The notes under the pieces: model-generated
Seen by the model: only the letters and a program-made list of their open reading frames with translations
Database searches by the model: none
What the model was told of the DNA's origin: nothing
Shown here: piece by piece, positions 12,001-24,964 of the stretch
How the letters are laid out: each line of letters opens with the position of its first letter
Numbering within the stretch: the first letter of the stretch is position 1
Position numbers and translations under genes: made by a program
NCBI GenBank assembly: GCA_038030265.1
Contig: CM075943.1
Span: forward strand, 46,562,001 to 46,626,000
Source of the DNA: Corythucha ciliata
Taxonomy: Eukaryota > Arthropoda > Insecta > Hemiptera > Tingidae
Length of the DNA stretch: 64,000 nt
Direction of reading: 5' to 3'

Positions 12001-13719
12001 GAGAGTCGGCAGAGGAGGCCTCCTGAGGTCGGGGAGAATCAAGTTGCATCACCACGGCATCTTTTCGTTATTTAACACCTATATTCGATCAAAAAGCGAA
12101 GCGGGTTCATCCCATTCAATTTGGACCCCTTTGGGTACTGTGTTAATTCTGGCGAAGGCTTAAAAATTAAGCACTCTCAAAGGAGTAAATGGGGGATAAA
12201 AGTCTTAAAATTTCGTCCTTCGTAGGGGTCTTGAAAGTTCATTTGTATTTATTATCGATTTACCTTATCCGTAATTTTATATAGTTTCTCGTCTTTACTT
12301 GGGTCATTGCACATAATTACTAATTTTTCTTCACGGGTCAGGGGCAAATTATTTCATTTTGGGTTTTAAAGAAGCACGATTCTCTCAAATCCTTGGGTGA
12401 TGAATGCTCCAGCAGAATACCGCGAGTCGGCAGGGTTCATTCTTTAAAGCATAGAAAAGTAAATGTGTGAGTAAAAGAGGACATGGTCTTTTTAATTAAG
12501 ACTGCAATAAATCCTGAGAGGAAGATTACCTCGGCAAACACACGCGGCCACGAATGAAGTTGGGGTTGATGGCGTGGGTGAGGGGTCATGCGGAAGTAAA
12601 TTGAAAGCCACTTTGGTGAGTAATAAAACATAAACACGATAAGAGGAGGGGGTGGACAAGAAAATTGAGTTACTCAATCAAGACGGCGAATTGGTTTTGG
12701 GCCAAAGGAATTAGTATTAAGAGCCAATCCGGGAGGGGGGTATAAGTGTGGAACTACACAAACTCGGTTTTTAGGTCACTCTTTACCTCCCCATAACATT
12801 TTTGGCTTAATTTTTCCATAAGTGTCTACAGTTGTAGAATTATTGGAAGGAGGGGAGTAACACATCCATCAATGGGTCGTGTGAACCGGGAAATTCTCTA
12901 TCTCATTATTGTGCCGGAGGTGGAGGCTCACCTTTTAACTCCCTCCTCTTCAATCTATCTCGATGCTCGGTGAGGATGATCTTTGCCCTTGCCCTGTTAT
13001 GAAAACTGAAAAGCTTACAGTCTCTCCAAGAAATAAGACCGAAAAATAGCGTCTATTGCTTGGTATATGCCCTTATAAGATACGGCCCATCAGCCCCCCC
13101 CCCCGCTCATGGTCATCATGCTCGGAGAAGCAATGCGTTGTTTCAAAATATGTCTTATACGGGAGCTGACATAAGAAAGTTTGAAGATGCAAAGAGCCCC
13201 CACCCCCGTACGTCAATTGAGGAAGAGTCTCCCTAGGATGATTGTGGGGAAAAGGAAGTATTATTTTTCTTGTGAATATTCTGTATTGAGGCTACAGGAT
13301 TTTTATGTAATGACTCCGGTTCTATAACAGGTCAGAATAAGGGAGGTGTGCATTAGAATGATTATAGTCAATTATGCTTAAAAAGGTCGAAGGGGAGAAG
13401 AAGTGTAAATTCTGGATGTAAATAACCCAGGAATTGTCAAAATTCTTATTCTCATCCAAGGACCCCCCCCCCCCCCGACCAACTTTTTTGGTTGGAGCCC
13501 AACCAAAGGGAATGGTCCAGATATTACTTAAGTGTCTACCAGTATTACGGACGAACCGTTCCTACTGTCAAATACTGGAAAACATCTTTATTTAAATGTG
13601 ATGCTAAAAGTCTCAGGTGCCCTCCCCCTCCTCAACCACCGCCAACACTCAGCGAAGCGTTATGACGCACATTACGAACCATCTGTATCAGATATCAAGA
13701 CGTTTTGCATTTCCGATAA

Positions 13720-13720
<1 letters not shown>
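9078..13720. other. Intergenic, no gene recognised
   Basis: No supported coding exons in this stretch. It holds a run of A (about 11751-11776), C-runs near 13096 and 13463, and unremarkable AT-rich DNA. A small hairpin at about 11600-11632 was not considered significant. Confidence 0.5.

Positions 13721-13776
<56 letters not shown>
13721..13776. repeat. TTA trinucleotide microsatellite
   Basis: A pure run of about 18 TTA units followed by T-rich sequence to about 13812. It creates poly-Leu and poly-Tyr open frames that are artefacts. Confidence 0.95.
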
Positions 13777-13977
13777 TTATTTTTTATTTTTTAATTTTTT
13801 ATTTTTATTTTTGGTAGGGCGTCAACGACACGGTTATTAGCCCTGTACTATCCTTACCATTCCAGCATTTCTGTATTTTTCCTCGGCGTAGGTGCTCCGG
13901 CTACAATAGGTGGTAAGTAAAATAATTTCAAATAAAGTCTATTAGACTAATTGTTTTTAAAAAGTTCAGCAAGGGTT

Positions 13978-14142
13978 CTAAATTATCCATTTAATTCTTC
14001 TGTTCTCAGGCAATCCGCACTGCATACGAATATTTCTCGGCGCGCAACACTGGTTCAATATATGCTCCACTGTGAGTCCTTCTTCACACATCGGACATTT
14101 TGGAGGTCGTCGTCCTCCTAACAAAAGGTAGGTGTGTGTCAC
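13978..14142 (-). pseudogene. LINE retrotransposon ORF2 C-terminal fragment
   Basis: The minus strand reads, in one frame, a basic PPKCPMCEEGLTVEHILNQC segment and then a stop. The motif C-x2-C followed by LTVEH-IL-x-C is the Cys/His motif found C-terminal to reverse transcriptase or RNase H in I/Jockey/R1-type non-LTR retrotransposons. Only about 55 codons remain, so it is a dead fragment. It faces away from a second, different LINE fragment about 100 bp downstream. Confidence 0.75.
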
Positions 14143-14239
14143 TCTAGTGCCATAATAATATTATTATGTCAAATAATAACGATCTATATCAAATAATAAC
14201 GATCTAACCAGCCTAAAACAGACAAGAAAGGAAAGCATC

Positions 14240-14489
14240 GTGTTCAGTCATTGTATACCATCTTACTCGAACTCAGCGACCAGTGTGCCAGAACTGTTTG
14301 ACCCCCTTGACTGTGGAACACTTTCTGCTGCACTGCCCTTCATATCAAGAAGCCAGAGAAGCCTCCAATCTCCCAGAACCTCTTGGGGAAGCTCTGGCCC
14401 TAGAAAATGTACAATGGGGAACTTGCACATTTTTCAATCACTGGTGTTTCTTGAAGAGGGCTCTTCAACAAGACAATTGCCCACATTAA
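14240..14489 (+). pseudogene. LINE retrotransposon ORF2 C-terminal fragment
   Basis: The frame around 14283-14489 reads VCQNCLTPLTVEHFLLHC followed by PSYQEARE and a short tail to a stop. This is the same C-x2-C...TVEH-LL-x-C signature as the opposite-strand fragment at 13978-14142, but with different flanking residues. It is therefore another insertion or a diverged family member rather than a simple inverted copy. The sequence upstream is degraded. Confidence 0.8.
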
Positions 14490-15918
14490 ACATTGAGATC
14501 AATCAAGGTTTTTTTTTTAGGCGAATTTAAAAAAAAATGGAGTGAGGGTTTGATTACGTCAAATGGCGTCATGGAAGACGCGTTTTCTGGGGTTTAATTT
14601 TACTTGTTATTTGTGAACAAAACATTTTAGAGTTTCCTCAAATGCTTCAAAACTGCTCTTTGACGTAATTTTTCCTTTGCACTATCCATCCACTCCTGAA
14701 GAACTTTGAAATTTATTTAAAAATCACCAGACGCACCAATCGGGCTGTAACTACCGTTGATATCGTTGTACGCATGTGCCAATTCACTGGTATACTTTTC
14801 CCCCCAATCGGGCATTCATGCAAGTTCCCCATTAATCATAAACTACCTGTGAGCTGTAGAACTTTATTATGAAATTTAACTATTATTACCTGTGATGTGA
14901 CTACGAAATTTAATAAATCTGTGATAATTGTCTTACTGTTGGTCTGTGATATTTAATCTGCGAGAGTTTAAGAGTACGAGTAAACGTGATGTGCTTGAAG
15001 CCATGAGCGGAGGCTGGCAGACCCAGAACAGAGAATGTAGAATGTAATTGAAATACCTACTTGCGTGAAGGCTATAATGACCTCAGTAGTCGACGCCAAA
15101 ATATATATATATAATTATTATTACTATTATTTTTAGGTAGACTCTCAAGGAAGTGGAACGTTGTATAACTCACTTTTGTTCAAAACTTAGTTTCTGTTCC
15201 CAATTAATTCATGAGACGGCACAGTTTGTACAGTTACTCCAGACCAATGTGAGTCTATACACGGATGCATCCTGTAACGTCAGGTCACAGGCCTGCAATG
15301 CCTATAACTATAATGCAGGCAATTTCTACTGGACGCAAAGTTCTTGGCTGTCTGCACCTAATAAGTGACTCGATTTCATTCATTTCTCCAAAAAGTGAAT
15401 GACACGACCGGGAAGGCGGGGGCGATTCAGGTTTTCTGAGTCTACAAAAATTACTCCTTAACCAGCTATTGCCTCGGCCTCTGAACTCTCGTTTTTATGC
15501 CCAAGAATCCGATAATTTAGTTTATTGCACCTTATTTGCAGTAAAAACCGTTAGAAAGGCAAAATCCAAAAATGCTAACACTTTTTTGGGGGAATCATTA
15601 GGCTTTGCAGGCACCAATCCCGTTAGATTTCTCGAAAAAAATGCGGACGGTTCCTAGACACGCGAGCAAGGACTGTGAGGGGCGGCGTGTCACCGCTAGG
15701 TAGCGTGTAAGCGTTGTTGTGGTTGTGGACACGATTGAAACTTTCTGGTGGTGACCGTCGTTATCATGTCGTTATCTTATCCTGCCATTCTGATGATTTG
15801 TCCTTTTTTCAAAGCTTGTTGAAAATTTACTTAATTTCTCCAGTTATTTTGTTTAATTGTTACGTGAGAGGAACCCCCAAATCTGGTAAACAGCTAAAAG
15901 TTACTCAGTGATGAAGTC
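14490..15918. other. Intergenic, no gene recognised
   Basis: No exon or structured repeat recognised apart from a short TA-rich stretch near 15103-15130. The right end should include the Yos1 promoter. Confidence 0.5.
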
Positions 15919-16999
15919 ATGGCGTTCAGCCTTTGGAATCTCTTTGAAGCAACTCTTCTCTTCATCAATGCTGTATGCATACTTCACGAAGAGCGTTTTT
16001 TAGCCAAAAGTGAGTTCGAGACGTCTCGGCTGTTTCTTCTTGAAAACTAACGTTAATTGATTAAACAGTGGGTTGGAGAACATCGCAACAAGTCCAAGGA
16101 TTCGGTGAACCTCCGTCCGCTAAGACTCAACTCATTTCTCTTATGTACTCCATTAGAACTGTTATGAGATGTAAGTATCTGCCCCCCCCCCCACCGTGAT
16201 TGAGGGGGCTTAGCAGTAGAAGCTTCTCATCCCTTTTCCTAAGAGCCGTGAGAGATGTTTCTGCCGTGTCTTGGTTGCTTTGTCGTTACATTGGTGAATC
16301 TGCCCTTTTCAGCTTCAACCGAAGTGGAAGTCAGGGGGCCTATTCTCTAACAACAAGCAATATTTTTTTCGCCAGCCATGTTTGAAAAAAATTAATGAAA
16401 TAAACATACGACTGCGAAAAAGCTATTGCTTCGGAGTTAGAGAATAGACCCCCAGGCTACAGTCCTTCGCCCCTCACGTTCATGAGGCAAAATTGGGGGT
16501 AAAATTTAGGTTTACTTGGTTGTTTGAGAAAACTCGATACCTAGGTTTCGAAGCATAAGAGCTTCAATCAGTTCCTTGTAGTTTACCTGCCTAATGCTTT
16601 GAATTCTGTCATATAATCACAAGTTTCTTTACAATTACAAGTGGTTAAAGTCCAGGCTCAAGTTTCGGAGGGAGGCTGAAATAGGCTAGGGAGCAGAATG
16701 GCAAGAGGACAGAAGTCGCCAATTCCACCTCCCAGCCCTCTGAGATGAATAGTTGAATTCCGGCCTCATTAACCCGATTCAGCGGTCACAGTATTTTGAG
16801 GGGTTCTTTCGCCTGTATTGAGGTTTAATCAGTCCTGGCTATCATCAATAGTTGCGACAAAACAACCAGATTTGCTTGGCCAATTCGTCAGCTACCCAGC
16901 CCCTTTATCTCGAGGTACTGGAAGATATTGGTTTTTGTTACAGTTCCACTTATTTTCATCAATATTGTAATCATTGTCGTCAAACTACTTTTGGGATAG
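15919..16999 (+). CDS. Yos1: Yos1 / IER3-interacting protein 1 (ER-Golgi membrane protein)
   Basis: Three exons, join(15919..16009, 16069..16170, 16944..16999), give 82 aa, the same length as human IER3IP1. The start MAFSLWNLFEATLLFINAV resembles the family, followed by the diagnostic LHEERFL. Exon 2 supplies GW...GFGEPPSAKTQLISL and RTVMR; exon 3 supplies the C-terminal membrane segment VPLI-like (FPLIFINIVIIVVKLLLG). All junctions have GT/AG and the phases match. The family consists of two-span membrane proteins needed for ER-to-Golgi vesicle transport with Yip1/Yif1. Intron 2 carries a MITE (16332-16456). Its stop is only 43 bases before the TATDN1 start codon, suggesting a shared transcript. 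Confidence 0.93.
16332..16456. mobile_element. MITE family D, copy 1
   Basis: A 125-bp inverted-repeat element in Yos1 intron 2. The left end reads CAGGGGGCCTATTCTCTAAC; the right end is the near reverse complement GTTAGAGAATAGACCCCCAG. The interior includes TTTTTTTCGCCAGCCATG and AAAAGCTATTGCTTCGGAG. A sister copy lies at 25700-25842. No transposase and no obvious target duplication. Confidence 0.85.
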
Positions 17000-17042
17000 C
17001 GGACAACTTTCGTTTTGGGTTACCACGCTAAAAACAAAGGCA

Positions 17043-17933
17043 ATGAGACGTTTCATCGATATAGCCGCGAATCTTACAGATCCCATGTTCAAGGGAATCT
17101 ATCACGACAGTGTCAAACATCAACCCGACCTTCAGTCCGTTTTAAAACGTTCTTGGACTAATGGTCTCGAAAAAATAATCATCACCGGCACTACGCTAAA
17201 CGAGAGCCGCACAGCTCTCCAGCTAGCCTTGAGTGATGACCGTTTGTATTCGACAGTCGGTTGTCATCCGACGCAATGCGGTGAATTGGAAAAAAACAGC
17301 AACCCAGTCGAGTACTTGAAAAAACTGGAGGAGTTGGTCGACGAGGGTGGATCGAAAGTGGTCGCTTTTGGCGAGTGTGGACTAGACTACGATCGCCTTC
17401 ATTTTTGCGATAAAGACGTTCAATTGAAGTATTTCGAAAAACAATTAGAAATGAGCAAAAAAGTTCAACTCCCTCTGTTTCTTCACTGTCGCAACGCGTT
17501 CCAAGACTTTATACCGCTCCTCGACAAACACTCGCCCCTACCGGGTGGTGTTGTTCATTCATTCGACGGCACCGTCGACGACGCTCAGCGAGTCCTCGAT
17601 CGCGGCCTGTACATCGGCATCAACGGGTGCTCCCTGAAAACTGAGGAGAACCTCAAAGTGGTTAAAAGTTTGCCGAATGAGCGTCTTCTTTTGGAAACTG
17701 ACTGTCCATGGTGTGAAGTGAGACCGACGCACGCGGGATTCAAACACGTTGTTACGAAATTCGACTCAACGAAAAAAGAAAAGTGGACGGATGGCTATTT
17801 GGTGAAAAGTAGGAACGAACCTTGTAATATTGTTCAAATTCTTGAAATTGTCGCGGCTGTTAAAAATATCGACTCGTCTGAATTGTGCGAGCAAGTGTAC
17901 TCAAACTCTCTAAAAGCGTTTAATTTTGCATAA
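17043..17933 (+). CDS. TATDN1: TATDN1, TatD-family deoxyribonuclease
   Basis: A single-exon frame of 296 aa with the full TATDN1 pattern. It starts MRRFIDIAANLTDPMFKGIY, where human TATDN1 has a very similar FIDI-NLTDPMF-GIY, so the ATG at 17043 is the natural start; no ATG in this frame lies closer upstream. Metal-site residues expected of TatD enzymes are present: Glu111 in GECGLDYD, His148 in FLHCRN, His172 in VVHSFDG and Asp220 in LLETDCPW. As in other TATDN1 proteins, the usual N-terminal H-x-H of bacterial TatD is absent. The family has metal-dependent 3'-5' exonuclease and endonuclease activity on DNA and acts in chromatin maintenance and DNA breakdown. It lacks introns, unlike its neighbours, and starts 43 bases after the Yos1 stop. 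Confidence 0.95.
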   Translation: MRRFIDIAANLTDPMFKGIYHDSVKHQPDLQSVLKRSWTNGLEKIIITGTTLNESRTALQLALSDDRLYSTVGCHPTQCGELEKNSNPVEYLKKLEELVDEGGSKVVAFGECGLDYDRLHFCDKDVQLKYFEKQLEMSKKVQLPLFLHCRNAFQDFIPLLDKHSPLPGGVVHSFDGTVDDAQRVLDRGLYIGINGCSLKTEENLKVVKSLPNERLLLETDCPWCEVRPTHAGFKHVVTKFDSTKKEKWTDGYLVKSRNEPCNIVQILEIVAAVKNIDSSELCEQVYSNSLKAFNFA

Positions 17934-18988
17934 GAATGGTATTATTACCGAATAATAATATTTGGAAGATATTCTGAACTTATTTCTCTCTTTTATGACT
18001 AGCCCCGAGCAAGGCCGTGGAGAGAATATTCAGGCTTAGAGATCCCCCCCCCCTTCGCCAGTGTATTCACAGACCTTCTTTAAATTTAAGGCATCCTTAA
18101 AGCTCTTCGAAACAGATACATAACACGTTTTAACAGACCGTATGATTTTTAAGGTCGATTTTAATGCTCTTTCTCGACTGGCCTGCATCCTACTCAAAAA
18201 CCCGGGTTGTGTCTTGTCTCTGGGCGGGCGGGACTAATGGTTTAGGTCAATTATTGTTTACCATGGGGGACAAAATAGCCACGCGTAAGGCCAAGATCCT
18301 GCCACAGCAAAAAGCTCTAGCCCGAGTTAGAGAACCTCCAATCACAGTAACGTCCCAACCACAGCAAAGCTCCAAACCGCAGTTATAACCTCTAACCACA
18401 AAGAAGGCCCCTCCACAGAGAAGCTCCATTGCTTCAACCAAATTAGAGCTTTATCAATTTATTCATCATATTTGGTTGAGGCCGTTATTGTTATAAGTAA
18501 ACTTTCAAACAAATAGTTGGATTAGCCTCTTTTTTCTCCTGTTTATTGGTTACATTTGTCCACGTTTCGTCCTCGGGAACTCATGCTTCAAGGTATTGTT
18601 ATGTTATGGTGAACTGGCGTTATTTGGTTTTTGAAGTTATTGTTATTTTAGCCATGAAACATGTCCAGGAAAAGGACATTACGTTTTTATATTCGTCAGG
18701 AAGGGGGGGGGGGGAATTCCGCCACTAGAGCGCTACTTCTAGTAAAAAAAGGCACAATTCGGCTGAAATGTAAGTTTTACGGGCCCCAGCACAGTTCCAA
18801 AAACCGTGCGCGCTTGGGAGGTAGCAGGAAGCACAGTGGAACTTAGAAATAAGTTAGGGGGTGGTCGTTAGTGGGCATAAGGGTCACTTCAGCTTTAGAG
18901 TTGAATTTTCTGGGGTTGAGAAAAAATGACTCGTCACATTCCGGAGATTTTTTTTTTACTTTTTTTATAGCAACAATAAAAACACTTA
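17934..18988. other. Convergent intergenic region (TATDN1 / RpS6 3' ends)
   Basis: Contains the 3' flanks of TATDN1 (+) and RpS6 (-), a C-run at about 18042 and a G-run at about 18703. A stretch at 18290-18410 has loosely repeated CACAGCAAAGCTC-like words. No gene was recognised. Confidence 0.5.
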
Positions 18989-20766
<1,778 letters not shown>

Positions 20767-21137
20767 AGTTCCGTATTTCGATGGCCAATAATATCACCAT
20801 CCACTACACGAAACACCACAATCCAAAAAGGTTCGAATACGATTCCGTTTCTGTAGGTTAGGCCGTGTGGACAAAGTGACCATGTGCCGTGCCGATCGAC
20901 TCGCAGTTAGGCCAACCACGCTCTCGTCGAGTTCTGTTGGTATGACTGTTTGAAATTAACGTGGGCGGGGCGAGGACATTTATCAAAGGTACGTCTCGTC
21001 AGCTGACTTGGTTCTCTTGTGCTTGTGGGTTCCTTTCTTCCTTTCATCCTTGCTCTGCGATTGTGTTGAGTAATTTTTTGGTGAATTGTTGAGAGTTTCT
21101 TCGTATTTCTTAGGATTGTACTGAAAGGACTTGAAAG
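20767..21137. promoter_or_regulatory. Divergent promoter interval, RpS6 (-) and V-ATPase G (+)
   Basis: Only 371 bases separate the two start codons, so both promoters and both 5' UTRs must lie here. No TATA box is evident, as usual for housekeeping genes. Pyrimidine-rich stretches on the plus strand (for example CTTTCTTCCTTTCATCC near 21035) could include start sites. Whether control elements are shared is inference. Confidence 0.6.
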
Positions 21138-21875
21138 ATGGCTAGTCAAACTCAAGGCATTCAACAGTTGCTCGCCGCGGAGAAGAAGGCTGCCGAAAAA
21201 GTGGCCGAAGCGAAAAAAAGTAAGAACTTTGTTTCTTCATTCCATATTTTCTTATTAAAAATGCAGTTTCCCCGTTATTCTTACGATGAAAAAACAGTAA
21301 CGTTCAGTTTTTAAGTGACAGTATCGACATTTCGTCGTGAAATAACAAGAAGAACCATGGTTTTGAAAAGTGGGCGTGGCTGCAAAATGACAGCCCTGTT
21401 TAACGATTCATTCTATTTTTCCAGGGAAAGCTCGCCGTTTGAAGCAGGCCAAGGAAGAAGCTCAAGAGGAAATCGAAAGGTACAAGCAAGAAAGGGAGCG
21501 GCAATTCAAGGAATTTGAAGCTAAAGTAAGTGTCTGGTTTTTTGGTGCGGGGAATCGTCCTCATCCCGCCCCTTACGCCTATATTTTCGGTGTTTCTCGC
21601 GTTAAAATCTGATTTTATTTTCGCCTTTTTAAAAGCACATGGGATCACGGGAGGATGTTGCCGCCAGGATAGACGCCGACACCAAGCAAAGAATCGAGGA
21701 AATGACCCAGGCGGTTAATGCTCACAAAGAATCGGTACGTGTATACTCCTTCCCTCTCCCTAGGTTTTGCAAGAATCCTGATCAATGTTGATTTTTCCAG
21801 GTGATTCAGAAAATTCTAGAACTCGTCTACGACATTAAACCAGAAATGCACAAAAACTACAGACCCAACTTGTAG
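21138..21875 (+). CDS. Vha13: V-type proton ATPase subunit G
   Basis: Four exons, join(21138..21219, 21425..21525, 21636..21734, 21801..21875), give 118 aa, the normal length for subunit G. The N-terminus [20 protein letters not shown] and the basic [15 protein letters not shown] helix are the hallmarks of the family, followed by [16 protein letters not shown] and the C-terminal [14 protein letters not shown]. Subunit G pairs with E to form the peripheral stalks of the V1 sector, which hold the catalytic head in place during ATP-driven proton pumping. The protein is almost entirely a charged coiled coil. Splice sites are canonical and the phases agree. ATTAAA about 20 bases after the stop is a possible poly(A) signal. 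Confidence 0.97.
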
Positions 21876-22266
21876 ACAGCTTTTTGGGACATTCGTCATT
21901 AAAAATCAATGGTTTCGGGTTCTCTTCTTTAATAGAATTAGGTCTGTATAGCACCGTCTTATTTTTATTTGAATCAAAATGAACAAGACATTCCGACTAG
22001 AATAATTTTCCGAGTACTTACTTGGTACTTGGCTCGAGGAGAAATCATTGTTTATATCGCTTTGTACATAAAATGTACCTAATTATTTTGTTCTCAGTAG
22101 CTGCTACTAGACAAAAAAACGTGTAAATTTCAGTAATACAACGTCTATAATAATGCCACAACCATCAGACGGTGGTTTTTTGAAATCTGTTTGTTTGTGG
22201 TCCGGCCTTTAGAGTAGCGTAGCGGGGTGTACGTCTTACCTGGAGACCGTGTGAAGGCGATCCATT

Positions 22267-22404
22267 AAGGCCAAATTACACGTAATGAGTGCTCGGCCGA
22301 GTAAAACCCATGTGTCATCACGTACAGTACTCTGCCGAATGAAGAACCTGTGATTTTGCCTCTGTCCGGTCTCGGCCCAGTACTCGGTTGGTGTAATTAG
22401 GCTC
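22267..22404. mobile_element. MITE family F, copy 1
   Basis: Begins AAGGCCAAATTACAC and ends with GGTGTAATTAGGCTCC, with repeated CTCGGCCGAGTA-type words inside. A second copy with the same organisation lies at 48359-48525 in the BOLA1 intron. A non-autonomous inverted-repeat element; no target duplication is obvious. Confidence 0.75.
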
Positions 22405-22667
22405 CCTCGACGACAAACGAATGAACCTGGTGAGATCCCTCGCTTGAAAGAAAGCAGCAGCAGCTAGCTTGAACGGGTTTTCAAGGGAGTAATCTGAGCC
22501 AAAATGTTAATAATTTATTCGGGCGTGGTGAGTTTTCATTGATGGGGATGTACTAAGAAGTACCTCTCACAAAGTTTGTTGCTCAAAGAAACAGAGAATT
22601 CTGGTGGCATAAATATCGCAGACATTTCTGATTGGTCACGAACTTTGACTCAATAACTGGTCAGCAT

Positions 22668-22803
22668 TAGGTCTGTTCCAGAAAGGTGCTTGGAACATGT
22701 TCGGAGCATAGTTGCCATTAGATAAGCCAATAAAATGTAATTGACTGATCCCGAGTCAACTCTGCTCCGAACATATTCCAAACACCTAGCTGGAACTGAC
22801 CTA
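22668..22803. mobile_element. Short foldback element (TAGGTCTGTTCCAG ends)
   Basis: The left arm TAGGTCTGTTCCAG...GGTGCTTGGAACATGTTCGG is matched at the right by CCGAACATATTCCAAACACC...CTGGAACTGACCTA. Total length 136 bp, with a loop of about 55 bases. Structure and size are those of a MITE. Only this copy was noticed in the window. Confidence 0.8.
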
Positions 22804-23122
22804 TGTAGTGTTCAATAACTGCCCTCTTCACTGTTCAAAGATAAGTGTTTCACAAGGTCTTTGGTTTTAGCGATTTTGTCTTCCCTACAGCCAAAAAGTC
22901 CAAGACCTCCCGCAAATTTTAGGGTCATTTTATCTACGCGTTTCGATTTGAGTCGGAAGTGATTACTTCGTCCCTGGGGGATGGGGCAATGTTTAATAAA
23001 CCAATGCAGACATTTTTCGCCATAACGCCACTGACTGGCCGGTGGGCTCACCTTAAAACACCCAGAAATGAGCGTTTTGCCTTACCTATATCAAGGTCTA
23101 GTTGTTTTGACGAGGTCCGCTC

Positions 23123-23215
23123 TGATCTTCATCATGGGGCGATTTCGACCTTACTTAAATGAGGTCTATTTTCACCTAATTTTTTTGTCACACTTATCCC
23201 CTTTCACTGTGTAAT
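23123..23215. repeat. Solo end of foldback family B
   Basis: Contains GGTCTATTTTCACCTAAT and TTTTTTTGTCACACTTATCC then CCTTTCACTGTGTA. This matches the right end of the 1.47-kb element at 53138-54603 (GGTCTACTTTCACCCAAA... GTCACACTTATCCCC TTCCACCCTGTA). Only one end is present. Confidence 0.7.
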
Positions 23216-24159
23216 CTGTTTCGGTAGTTCTGAAATTAAATGTGGCTCTTTCAAAAAGCAAATTCAATGGATTTGGCTCTTTTAAATACGTACCAAATTT
23301 TTTTACCGGAATCCTGCAGGGACCCCCTACCGGAAACGCTTAAGTGGTCGTGTGGGTGACCCCCCCCCCCACCAGCAATTGCCCAGTATTTTGGCAATGG
23401 AGTTGTTTTGCTACGAACACCAAATCCAGGATTCAGAACTTCTGTTTGAGAATAATAAGCTGGTGGATTAGATGCGGAAAGGGGGGGTTGACATTTTTTA
23501 GCTGCACCACGGGTCCTCGCTCACTTTGTTACGCCTCTGGAAGCCGTTACATTGCTATCACAAGCGAGTACGATTCCTTAGTCGAGTTTTTAACTTGTTT
23601 ACTGTGTCCTACCTTACGTCACAAGTGTCCTATTTCATCGTGCCAAGTATCCTAGGAAACCATTCTCTATCTAAGTATCCTCTTGAAAACACCGAATAAA
23701 CAGCGGCGAGCCATGTCCCTTGGCCTATTCTGCGCTTCGTGTGAGCCTGACAGCGTGGTCACAGCTTATTAGTGACGATATGCGAAGTGCTTGGCTTAAA
23801 TGTGGTGAATGAGTACCGGCGGATTTAAGGGGCTATATAGGGACTTAACCCCCCCCCCCCCAAGATAATCATTCTCAAGCCTCTTTTCGAAAAGAGAAGT
23901 ACTCATGGTTTCAAACACTGTCATCACGAACGCCGAGAGGGCTGGAGCTTCATCCTTCCCAAGGCTGAGGGAGTACCTCCTCCCAGCCTGTCAGAACTTA
24001 ACGTACAAATAATTTGCCGGAAATCGTACATAGACCAACGCAGTGGTGGATCTAGGAATTTATCTTGGGAGGGGGGGGGTCTATAACACAAATATGATTT
24101 ACTCATTCTTTATTTCTGAGTTTTAGCCACAAACTTGACTCTTAGGAAGCGCAAATTGG

Positions 24160-24860
24160 CGTTCCCTCAATAGCCGTGAATTAACGGATTTTCACAAATT
24201 GATCCGCTATTTATCGAATCAGTTTCAGCAGCAATTGAGAATTGTCTCAATTTTAGCAGCAAATGAGCTCTTTACCTACATTTCAGACGAGCGAATTATT
24301 AACGGGTTTCTAGTTTTAGCTGTGACTGAACTCCCCCCCCCCCACCACCACAATTTTAGCGTTTTTCTTCTGCACTTCTCAGGTCCGGAAGCGGACCTCG
24401 TCTTAGGAGCGGAAATCGCGCGATTTTCAAAGTTTAGCGTTTTGAGCGGAAAACGCCCGCAGTGTTCTGTCTGAGGGTTTCCCATTCCTATGAGAATTGC
24501 GCACCGCTAAAAACCCGCTCTGAACGCTAAAATCGTCCGCTTCCCGCCTCGAATCACCGCTTTTACTCAATTTCAGCTCCGAACCACAGAGGATTTTCAC
24601 CAAATCTGTGAATTGCGTTTTTGACCATTTTAGATATTCGCATTTCCGTTTTTCTCTATTTTGGCTGTGAAATAGGGCTTTTTCTCATTTTAGCCGCGAA
24701 TTAGCGTGTTAGAGAGATTTTGCAACCAGTTGCGTAAACGCTAAACGCGTTGCTAGGATAGTTAACATTTCGTTGGTTGAAATGTGAATAGCGTTATCGT
24801 TAGCGTTAGCGGAGCTGTTTGCAAAATCTATCTCTTTATTATCTTAAATTGATCCGTGAA
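24160..24860. repeat. Degenerate minisatellite, left block
   Basis: A loosely periodic array in which words like CAATTTTAGC, GTGAATTAGCG and TTTTTCTC recur about every 35-40 bases. The same repeat resumes at about 26440-26760. The DNA between looks like later insertions, including the tRNA-like gene and two MITEs. Confidence 0.65.
24711..24834. mobile_element. Short foldback element within the minisatellite
   Basis: The left end AGAGAGATTTTGCAACCAG is matched at the right by CTGTTTGCAAAATCTATCTC. The right interior carries GTTAGCGTTAGCGGAG, and the left interior GCGTAAACGCTAAACGC. A related half lies at about 26135-26250 (TTGCGTTAGCGTTAGCGG). Confidence 0.7.
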
Positions 24861-24956
24861 TCAGCGTATTTCTCCATTTTATCTAATAAATTAATTAGAC
24901 TGATATTATCCGGACGACGATGGAAGGGCATAGCCCAACACGATTCGAGTTTCGAG

Positions 24957-24962
24957 AAAAAA
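24957..24962 (-). terminator. RNA polymerase III terminator of the tRNA-like gene
   Basis: Six T residues on the minus strand immediately after the CCA that follows the acceptor stem. This is what a nuclear tRNA transcription unit needs and supports an active or recently active gene. Confidence 0.7.
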
Positions 24963-24964
24963 TG

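Noticed and set aside
13532..13840. Frame with long poly-Leu / poly-Tyr
   Set aside because: It is translation of the TTA microsatellite.
16974..17042. N-terminal extension of TATDN1
   Set aside because: It begins with TTG, not ATG, and overlaps the Yos1 C-terminal codons in another frame; TATDN1 homologues start at the ATG used here.
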